Source of the DNA: Bacteroidales bacterium UBA6377
Lineage (GTDB): Bacteria; Bacteroidota; Bacteroidia; Bacteroidales; UBA932
Reading direction: 5' to 3'
Length of the DNA: 64,000 nt
Assembly: GCA_002438805.1 (NCBI GenBank)
Contig: DJQV01000002.1
Coordinates: 107,239 to 171,238 of the forward strand
The translations under genes were made by a program, and so were the position numbers. Below are positions 9,569-16,906 of this stretch, piece by piece. Every line of letters starts with the position of its first letter. The stretch's first letter is position 1. The notes beneath the pieces are model-generated. The model saw only the letters and a list, made by a program, of their open reading frames with translations. It was not told the origin of the DNA and did not search any database.

Positions 9569-10882
9569 TCAAGGTTTCAGACAACCTATCGGGATGACGA
9601 AGACTCCGTCTTCCGGACGCTTATAGGCGAAATCTCCGATGCCAGTCAGGACCATCAGGAATGAAGGTGCTTTCATTCTGGATTGATCGATTTTTGCGGA
9701 CAGTTCCTTAAGACTTTCAGCTCCTTCGCTAATAGGAGTCGAACCGCCGATCTTTACCTCCACCAGCCCATACGAGCCGTTCCGCCGGTGAATCACAGCG
9801 TCGCATTCGAGATTGTTCTTGTCCCGATAGTGATAGACCTTACCGTCAAGAGCATCTGCGTATACTCGAAGATCCCTTACCGCTAACGTCTCGAAAATCA
9901 ATCCGAATGTCTCCATATCGTTGATAAGATCTTCCGGTCCAAGACCTAAAGCAGCCGTCGCTATAGACGGGTCAATGAAATACCTTGTATCTGAAGTTCT
10001 TATGGCTGTCTTGCTCCTCAAGTTCGGATTCCAGGCGATGGAATCCTCAATTACGAAGATTTCTTTCAATGCCTTGATATAGTTGTATATGGTACTGTCG
10101 GACATCTGCTTGTCGCCATTGTTCTTGATGTCGGAAAGAATGGTTCCGGCAGTGGCTTGAGTCCCTTGATTACGGGCGTACGAGCGCATGATTCTCTTTG
10201 TCAGTTCTTCATCTCTTTCTGTATCATCGACCCTTTTGATATCATTGCTTACGACGGAATCATAATAGTCAAATGCCTGGGCCAATGCGGCTCTTTCGCT
10301 TTTCTTCAAAACCGCTTTTGGCCATCCTCCACGGCATGTGAGATATGCAAGCCTGCTCAAGTCGATATTGCTTTTGCCCTCTAGTGTGTCCGAGTTGGAA
10401 AATAAATCTCCCAAACTTACATCTCCTGTGGAATCTTCTGACTCCCACAATGACATTGTACGCAATTTAAGTCGCGAAATACGCCCGGTTCCGGTGTGAT
10501 GTATGTTCTCTTCCTCAATAATATTCCCTTTTTCATCCTTTTTCGGTCTCGGTGGAACGGCTGAGCCTGTAAGCATGAACTGACCATCTTCGTTGCGTTT
10601 GTCCACTTCGCTCCTGACTGCATCCCAAAATTGAGGCGCAATTTGCCACTCGTCAATGAGTCTGGGTGTTTTGCCTGCAAGAAGTCTTGAAATATTTGTC
10701 CTGGCCAGAGCAAGATTCTGGCCAAGTGTGTCCGTATCAGCCATGGACAGTATACTGCCAGCTTGCTGTGATGCCAGGGTCGTTTTTCCGCAGTACTTTG
10801 GCCCCTCGATAAGAACGGCTCCGGAAGACTCAAGTTTATAAGTAAGCAGCCGATCTGCTACTCTCTTTTTATAGTTGTTCAC
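9569..10882 (-). CDS. AAA_14/DUF4143 ATPase, diverged paralogue
   Basis: A 437-residue ATPase if it starts at GTG 10882 (VNNYKKRVADRLL...). The frame stays open upstream to 11059, but that extension (about 59 codons) translates a triple 23-bp repeat into KIGQLSH-like repeats and non-conserved residues, so I treat it as untranslated. Walker A is GPKYCGKTT, the Walker B region is TPRLIDEWQ, followed by FMLTGSAVPP. The C-terminus has the DUF4143 nuclease-like core (LECDAVIH, GLVEVKIGG). It belongs to a different subgroup from the genes at 8238 and 11107. It is transcribed divergently from the 11107 gene across the repeat array. Function unknown. Confidence 0.8.
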   Translation of the reverse strand: MNNYKKRVADRLLTYKLESSGAVLIEGPKYCGKTTLASQQAGSILSMADTDTLGQNLALARTNISRLLAGKTPRLIDEWQIAPQFWDAVRSEVDKRNEDGQFMLTGSAVPPRPKKDEKGNIIEEENIHHTGTGRISRLKLRTMSLWESEDSTGDVSLGDLFSNSDTLEGKSNIDLSRLAYLTCRGGWPKAVLKKSERAALAQAFDYYDSVVSNDIKRVDDTERDEELTKRIMRSYARNQGTQATAGTILSDIKNNGDKQMSDSTIYNYIKALKEIFVIEDSIAWNPNLRSKTAIRTSDTRYFIDPSIATAALGLGPEDLINDMETFGLIFETLAVRDLRVYADALDGKVYHYRDKNNLECDAVIHRRNGSYGLVEVKIGGSTPISEGAESLKELSAKIDQSRMKAPSFLMVLTGIGDFAYKRPEDGVFVIPIGCLKP

Positions 10883-10947
10883 GGCAAAAAATTTTCGACA
10901 AAAATAAGTATTTATTGTATTAAAAACAAATGCGTTATATCTGAGTG

Positions 10948-11016
10948 ATGCGACAGTTGGCCGATTTTTGATGCGACAGTTGGCCGATTTTTGGTGCGAC
11001 AGTTGGCCGATTTTTT
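10948..11016. repeat. Three tandem 23-bp repeats in a divergent promoter region
   Basis: Units at 10948-10970, 10971-10993 and 10994-11016 share the core TGCGACAGTTGGCCGATTTT; the first two differ in no base and the third in one or two, then runs into a longer T tract. The core contains a near-palindromic TTGGCCGA. The array lies between the divergent ATPase starts (10882 and 11107), spaced at about two helical turns, so it looks like an iterated protein-binding site rather than coding sequence. Confidence 0.8.
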
Positions 11017-11106
11017 TTTGATTTCGGAAATCGTTGCTGAAGTGAGAAATAATTGCCATATTTGCACTGAGTTTTTTGTGGCGAACGGCAGTAAAAATTC
11101 AGTAAG

Positions 11107-12360
11107 ATGAGGATAAATAGAGATATCTACCTTGACAGGTTGATTGCACGAGTTGGCAATGGGATGATTAAGGTCATCACGGGAGTACGCAGATCCGGGA
11201 AGTCGTATTTGCTCTTCAGTATATTTAGCGACTATCTTAAGACACAGGGAATTGACGAGTCTCACATTATTTCCGTCAAATTGGACGATTGGGAAAACCG
11301 TTCCTTGTGTGACCCGGACAACCTTTATTCCTATGTGAAATCCCGAATTGTGGACAGCGGAAACTATTTCCTGCTTCTGGATGAAATACAACTGGTTTCA
11401 CAGTTCGAATTTGTTCTTAATGGCCTGCAAAACCGACCTAATCTCGATATTTATGTCACTGGAAGCAACGCGAAATTATTATCTAAAGACATTATTACTG
11501 AATTTCGTGGCCGTGGCGATGAAATCAAGATCCGTCCGTTGAGTTTCAGTGAATTCATGCCGGTATACAAAGGTGATAAATTCACCGCTTTAAATGAGTA
11601 TATGACCTATGGCGGTCTTCCGCAAATCCTTTCATTTGCAACGGAGGAGCAGAAATCGGAATATCTGAAGAATCTTTTCATCGAGACGTATCTCAAGGAT
11701 ATCACGCAGAGGTATGGCGTCAAGCAAGATGCTGAATTGTCAGAACTTGTGGACACGATGGCATCATCAATAGGTGGTCTGACGAATCCGACCCGACTTG
11801 CAAATACATTCGAAAGCGTTAAAAATATCAAAATTTCCCCGAATACGATCAAGTTGTATTTGGACTATCTGTGTGATTCCTTTATTATGGAGCAGGTAAT
11901 GAAATATGATGTCAAAGGGAGGAAATATATAGGAAGTCCATCAAAATACTACTTTGTTGACTGTGGACTCCGAAATGCAAGGTTGAATTTCAGGCAGATG
12001 GAGATGACGCATCTGATGGAAAATGTAATTTACAATGAGCTTCGTGTTCGTGGTTTTAACGTGGATGTGGGAAGTGTCGTAACCAGAGATACTGATACGA
12101 GTGGTAAGAGGGTTCAGAAGCAGTTGGAAGTTGATTTTGTATGTAACCAAGGGAGTCGTAGATACTATGTCCAATCTGCATATAGGCTGGGAACAGAAGA
12201 AAAAGAAAAGCAGGAAAAAGCGTCTCTCATCAACATAGGAGATTCATTCAAGAAAATAATAGTAACAGGCGAGCCTATTCTTGTTCAGCGAGATGAGCAA
12301 GGTATTACGACGATGAGTATCTACGATTTCTTGCTGCGACAAGATTCTTTGGAACTGTAG
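11107..12360 (+). CDS. AAA_14/DUF4143 ATPase
   Basis: A 417-residue paralogue of the protein encoded at 8238, alignable end to end with the same motif order: Walker A GVRRSGKS, Walker B YFLLLDEIQ, IYVTGSNAKLLS, EFRGRG, then the DUF4143 core QLEVDFVCN and YYVQSAYRL. The two genes have identical length but face opposite ways with a third ATPase between them. Base composition is more AT-rich than in the flanking metabolic genes, which suggests transfer. The start at ATG 11107 gives the conserved N-terminus (YLDRLIARVGNGMIKVITG). A stable hairpin follows the stop codon. Cellular role unknown. Confidence 0.85.
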   Translation: MRINRDIYLDRLIARVGNGMIKVITGVRRSGKSYLLFSIFSDYLKTQGIDESHIISVKLDDWENRSLCDPDNLYSYVKSRIVDSGNYFLLLDEIQLVSQFEFVLNGLQNRPNLDIYVTGSNAKLLSKDIITEFRGRGDEIKIRPLSFSEFMPVYKGDKFTALNEYMTYGGLPQILSFATEEQKSEYLKNLFIETYLKDITQRYGVKQDAELSELVDTMASSIGGLTNPTRLANTFESVKNIKISPNTIKLYLDYLCDSFIMEQVMKYDVKGRKYIGSPSKYYFVDCGLRNARLNFRQMEMTHLMENVIYNELRVRGFNVDVGSVVTRDTDTSGKRVQKQLEVDFVCNQGSRRYYVQSAYRLGTEEKEKQEKASLINIGDSFKKIIVTGEPILVQRDEQGITTMSIYDFLLRQDSLEL

Positions 12361-12400
12361 TAGAAGTCGTGCTGTTTTGATGTTTAGCCTCCGCACGAGG

Positions 12401-12452
12401 GAAAGGTGGCACCTGCGATGCTTTTGTGTTGAGCAGGTGCCCCTTCTCCTTG
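12401..12452 (+). terminator. Hairpin downstream of the ATPase gene
   Basis: GGCACCTGC (12408-12416) pairs perfectly with GCAGGTGCC (12433-12441); the stem extends imperfectly through GAAAGG/CCTTCTCC. A pyrimidine-rich tail follows but there is no clean T run, so it may terminate poorly or serve to protect the 3' end. Confidence 0.45.
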
Positions 12453-12594
12453 CGCGACACCCATCTGTTGCGATTGTTAAGGCGATTATATAAAACCATT
12501 GTTGTTGTGAAAAACTGTTATTATCTTTAAGGCAACCAATAAGATTTGCCATCCTAACCATCGGACGATTACATTAACGCCTGAAGTTTTTGAA

Positions 12595-13670
12595 ATGAGA
12601 AAAATTTATTCTTTTTTGTTCTTGCCGCTCTCTCTGGGCTGCTGTGGTATTTTGAGCTTAATCTTTACCGGCTGTGTGCGGGATGTGGTGCTGGATGCGG
12701 GGGAGAGGCCGAAGGTGGTGGTGGAGTGCGTGCTGACGGACAGCAGTCCGCAGGAGTTGCGACTCTCGTTCACCAAGGGGGCGTCGCTTACGGAAGCGCC
12801 GGAGCTGACAGAGGCGACGGCGCGGCTGCTCGATCTCACGAACAATTATCCTGCTGGGGAGTTCCGCCGCAGGGAGGACGGAGTCTGGATCCTCGACTAT
12901 GCGGCGGTTCCACGGTATGGATACCGGCTTGAAGTTGAAGTTCCAGGATACGATCTGATATGGGCGGAGCAAAGGATGCTGACGGGGGATGATCTCTCTT
13001 GTGCATCTTATGCACCTTATTTGATTGATAGCTCAATCCCTGAATATAAAAACCTTGTCGGGACAGAATATTCTTATACGACATTACGTTATAATACCTG
13101 GGTGTATGCAATGGACTATGATGAGAAGACAGGGAGTCATAGAATAGCTGAAGAGATTTGCACTGACTGTGAACTCGTGGACAATTTCAACCTGACGGGT
13201 GACACGTACATCCCGGAGACGAGTGACACAGACTACTACGGGCGCGAGTTGCCTTCGGAGTTGTATCCATATCTGTCCGGAGCGTCCATTCATAGAAAAT
13301 ATCTGAGACTAAAAAAAGCGGCTCGGAAAAAGAAGAGTATTTTCTCATATCCGGAGATTTCAGAGGCCCATATTACTATTCTCTGAACAGATCCCCCGAC
13401 AAACCGCGTGAGCCCTATGAAAACGAGGGGTATATTGTTTTCATGGCTGTATCGGATGATTATGACCGGTATATAAAAGAGGCAATTGAATATACCACAA
13501 GGATGGGATCATCAGATGCCACAATCACTTTCCGCAGGGAGAACATATTTACCAATATCCATGGTGGAGTCGGGATATTCGGGGCTCGGATTAAGAAAAC
13601 AGGACAATGGATGCGTGCCTTTTATAATAAGAACACATCTTATCCGCTCATTCCAAAACCTCAAAGATAA
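12595..13670 (+). pseudogene. DUF4249 lipoprotein, interrupted by a -1 frameshift
   Basis: The first frame (12595-13386) starts with a lipoprotein signal (LIFTGC) and then a DUF4249-type beta-rich domain. Around base 13311-13317 (AAAAAAA) the family-like reading moves to the -1 frame: LRLKK then SGSEKEEYF, ISGDFRGPYYYSLNRSP, and on to the characteristic HGGVGIFGA near the end, stopping at 13670. The site reads CTA AAA AAA GCG in the first frame, which is an A-AAA-AAA slippery heptamer in the right phase. It could be programmed slippage, a mutation, or a sequencing error in a homopolymer. DUF4249 lipoproteins usually accompany a TonB receptor, and the damaged receptor gene follows after eight bases. 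Confidence 0.7.
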
Positions 13671-13678
13671 CTTTGCCA

Positions 13679-15513
13679 ATGAAAACAGCAACAATTACAT
13701 TCATGCTTCTGCTGCCTGTCACATTGCAGGCGCAGGAGGTTACAGATACATTGAGCGCAGCTGTCAAGACCGGAGACAGAGCAATATGGGCAACAATCTC
13801 TTTTCAATTGACGGCGTGCAGATATACGGGCAGTCGCACCTTCTGGGGCTGACCACCGTTGTCCCGCAGTCGGTGATCGGAGACGTCTCACTGATAAAAG
13901 GCGGATTCGACGGCAGTGCCGGCAATTTCACGGCCTCCCATATACGACTGGAGACCAGGACCCCCGGTCATGACAAGTTGCGGCTCGGGGCCACGGTCAA
14001 CAATTTCCTGCTCGGGGCTGAAGCTGAGGTTCCGGTATCCGACCGGCTTTCGCTCATGTTCTCGGGGCGGATATCCCCGTTGACTCTGGAATACAAGGCC
14101 CTCAAGGGCCTGATGAACTCGTACCTCGGTGATTTGAAGGACTTCCGGGCCGGCGTGGGGGATGTTTATGGCAAGGTGCACTGGAAGATAGCTTCCGGGC
14201 AGAGCCTTGATGCTTCGGTTTTCATGAGCCATGACAATTATTCTTTTACTACGCCGTCAGGCGCTGATGACGCTTTTGGATGGAAGAATGCCATCACGAT
14301 TCTCCGTTATCAGGGTCAGCTGGGCCGCTCGCGGCTAGACGCATCGGCATCCTACAACCACTATGGCAACAGCCGTGAGCAGCGGACAGTTTTTCGCGGT
14401 GTGGAGAACCGTCTGTCTCTCTTGTCCACGCTGAGCGAGGCGAGCGCCTCCGTGTCGTTGAAGCGGCCTCTCGGGAAGTGGTTTGACATCACGGCCGGCG
14501 GCCAGTTTAGGTATGCGTTCTTCGCTCCTGGACAGGTGGCTTCCGTGACCAACCGGTCCAGAACCTCTCTCGGCTCTGTCTATGTCAGCGGAGGGATCAA
14601 CATCCCGAACAGATTTACTGCCAAGGCGGCTATAAGAGGCAATGTTTTCCATAACGCCAAATATCAAGGAGCGCGTAAGGATCCGGAATACAGCGCCTCT
14701 GCCAAGTGGAATGTGACAAGACACTTCGCCTTGGAGGCATCATATGACAGGACGGTGCAATACTATCACACTCTTGAGGGTCTGCCTGTCGGATGGTCCA
14801 TTGACCTTATTGTCCCGTCTGGGGATATGGTCTCGCCTGAGAGTGCGGAGCAGCTGAACTTCGGGACTTCGCTCGTTTTCGGAGGCCATTCCTTGTCTCT
14901 CGGAGCGTTCGGGAAGGAGATGGGCAATCTCGTACTCTACAAAGAGGCGCAGACTATGTTCAGCGGCGGGCTCGCTGGTTGGGAAGATAATGTCGATATC
15001 GGGATGGGAAAGGCGTACGGGGCTGAGTTCCTGTATGAGTATCACGGACGTGAACTCAATGTCCGGGCTGCCTACACGCTCTCCAAGACGACCCGGGAGG
15101 GGTTCGCTTCGGTCAATGACGGGAAGCCGTTCAACGCCCGCTTCGACCGCCGGCACGTCCTCAATGCTTCGGCGCAGTGGCGCGGATTCAGTCTTGCGTT
15201 CACTGCCCAGAGCGGACATTGGGAAAACGGTGCAGCTGAGACCTATACTATGCACATTCCTGGCCAGGAGTGGACGGCTGACTATTTCTCAACCATCAAC
15301 AACTACAAGATGCCGGCGGTGATAAGGCTTGATGCCGGTTACGGATTCTCCAGGACTTGGGGCCGTTTCAAGCACGATTTCAATTTTGGCATCTGCAATG
15401 TGCTCAACCGTTTCAACCCGTTCATGCTCTATTTCGATGCCTCGACTGAAAGCTGGAAGGAACTTGCCCTGCTGCCGTTCTGTCCGAATTTCAGTTACAG
15501 GATAAGCTTCTGA
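13679..15513 (+). pseudogene. TonB-dependent receptor with internal deletion
   Basis: ATG 13679 opens a good signal peptide (MKTATITFMLLLPVTLQAQ) followed by LSAAVKTGDRAI, but this frame then becomes nonsense. From about 13780 the receptor continues in a different frame with SNMGNNLFSIDGVQIYG, the plug domain, and a full beta-barrel ending in a C-terminal Phe (FSYRISF). In related receptors several dozen residues (TonB-box to early plug, with a GDPI...LPGV...YVRGG stretch) separate these two pieces, so a deletion with frame change is likely, not just a slip. A long open frame beginning at 13486 overlaps the DUF4249 tail, but its first 95 codons are only the other frame of that gene. The receptor is probably non-functional. 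Confidence 0.65.
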
Positions 15514-15543
15514 AAAAACCGGCAACTTTTTTTTAACGGTTGC

Positions 15544-15597
15544 ATAATGTTTGAAGACACTAAATTTTGCAGAATAATAGTGTTTGCAAACATTATT
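15544..15597. promoter_or_regulatory. Palindromic operator candidate upstream of the fourth ATPase
   Basis: A perfect 12-bp palindrome TGTTTGCAAACA lies at 15581-15592, embedded in a longer imperfect dyad (AATAAT ... ATTATT). A second copy of one arm, ATAATGTTTG at 15544-15553, is the exact inverse of CAAACATTAT at 15587-15596. The palindrome ends nine bases before the -7-like TAACTTTG at 15601-15608, so a bound protein could block RNA polymerase. Confidence 0.5.
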
Positions 15598-15600
15598 TCA

Positions 15601-15608
15601 TAACTTTG
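15601..15608 (+). promoter_or_regulatory. -7 promoter element (TAnnTTTG) for the ATPase at 15628
   Basis: TAACTTTG matches the Bacteroidetes -7 consensus exactly. Transcription would start close to 15615, giving a short leader before ATG 15628. No well-spaced TTTG -33 element is visible; the nearest TTTG (15583) is only 14 bases upstream and lies inside the palindrome. Confidence 0.45.
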
Positions 15609-15627
15609 CATAATAATGTGACGGTGT

Positions 15628-16830
15628 ATGGAAGGACTTGACGAAATACTCAGAATTTACAACAGGCGGCTTCAGGGCACGCCGGAAGGATTCAATCGCT
15701 ATCTGATTGACAAAATAGACTGGCGTGACAACCTTATAGCCATAAAAGGAGCGAAAGGCACGGGAAAGACCACAATGCTGCTCCAGCACATAAAAGAATC
15801 CTTCACAGACAAGGATAAGGCGCTATACCTTTCTCTTGACAATTTGTGGTTCGAGACGCATTCCATAAATGACCTGATAGAGTATCATTACACGCACGGC
15901 GGCACGCACCTGTTCCTTGATGAAGTGCACTATTTCCCCAACTGGAAGACATTGATCAAAAACATCAACGACGATTATCCTGGACTTCACGTTGTTTACA
16001 CAGGTTCCTCGATGCTCAAAATAGACAGTGGCGTGGCCGACTTGTCAAGGAGGCAGTTGCCATACACCCTTCACGGGATGTCTTTCCGGGAATATCTGTT
16101 CTACGAGGGGCTCACAGAAATAGAACCGATTACTCTTGACTTTCTTTTGAGCAATCACCGCCAGATCGCAGAAGACATCCTCTCAAAAGGTATGAAGATT
16201 CTGCCGCTGTTCGGTGACTATCTTCGTCACGGTTACTACCCATTTTACAAGAGCGTATATTCCGGATTCGAAATCAGATTGCAGCAAGTTGTCAACCACG
16301 TTCTTGAAAACGACTATCCGATAATAGAGGGAGTGGAGCAATCGACAATAAGGAAGACCAAGAAAATGTTTATGATTCTTGCAGAACAGGTTCCACAGAC
16401 ACCGAATATGTCCAATCTCTACAATGAATTGGAGACCGACAGGAATCAAGGTCTTAAGATGTTGTATGCCCTCGAAAAGGCAGGACTTTTGGCTTTGCTT
16501 TCCGATAAACCGAAGCACATTGACAAACTGTCGCGCCCTGAAAAGATATTCATGGACAATTCCAACCTGATGTACGCATACGCAACGAACCCGAACATCG
16601 GGACTGTACGGGAGACTTTCTTTCTTAGCCAATTAGCGGTCGATCACTCCGTTACTTACCCCACAAAGGGAGATTTTCTGGTGGATGGAAAGTATCTGTT
16701 TGAAGTAGGCGGTCGCAAGAAATCATTTGAGCAAATCAAAGATGCGGCCGATAGCTATCTTGCTGTGGACGACACAGAAATCGGACACCACAACCGCATT
16801 CCTTTATGGATGTTCGGTCTGCTGTATTGA
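15628..16830 (+). CDS. AAA_14/DUF4143 ATPase, fourth copy
   Basis: A 400-residue ATPase with Walker A GAKGTGKTT (about 40-48), Walker B THLFLDEVH (about 92-100) and a VVYTGSSMLKI sensor-like segment. The C-terminal part ends in a DUF4143-like core (DFLVDGKYLFEVGG) that keeps Asp, Glu and a following Lys. It is the most compact of the four paralogues in this island and of another subgroup. It stands alone, with its own palindrome-containing promoter, between the decaying TonB locus and the pectin enzyme. The downstream terminator is shared with the convergent gene. Biological role unknown. Confidence 0.82.
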   Translation: MEGLDEILRIYNRRLQGTPEGFNRYLIDKIDWRDNLIAIKGAKGTGKTTMLLQHIKESFTDKDKALYLSLDNLWFETHSINDLIEYHYTHGGTHLFLDEVHYFPNWKTLIKNINDDYPGLHVVYTGSSMLKIDSGVADLSRRQLPYTLHGMSFREYLFYEGLTEIEPITLDFLLSNHRQIAEDILSKGMKILPLFGDYLRHGYYPFYKSVYSGFEIRLQQVVNHVLENDYPIIEGVEQSTIRKTKKMFMILAEQVPQTPNMSNLYNELETDRNQGLKMLYALEKAGLLALLSDKPKHIDKLSRPEKIFMDNSNLMYAYATNPNIGTVRETFFLSQLAVDHSVTYPTKGDFLVDGKYLFEVGGRKKSFEQIKDAADSYLAVDDTEIGHHNRIPLWMFGLLY

Positions 16831-16874
16831 CAGTGGCCTTACTGATGTAAATGTCGGAAACTTTGTGACAACAT

Positions 16875-16905
16875 AAAAAATCCGGGGTCATGCCCCGGAT
16901 TTTTT
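16875..16905. terminator. Bidirectional intrinsic terminator
   Basis: A perfect stem of TCCGGGG with CCCCGGA around a TCATG loop is flanked by A6 on one side and T6 on the other. It can end transcription from both the upstream ATPase gene and the convergent GH105-CE12 gene. Confidence 0.9.
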
Positions 16906-16906
16906 A

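Noticed and set aside
10883..11059. N-terminal extension of the minus-strand ATPase with KIGQLSH repeats
   Set aside because: These residues are a translation of the tandem DNA repeat and AT-rich promoter region; the ATPase fold starts after GTG 10882.
15511..15545. Possible terminator after the TonB receptor
   Set aside because: AACCG and CGGTT can pair, but the T run lies inside the loop rather than after the stem, so it is not a convincing terminator.
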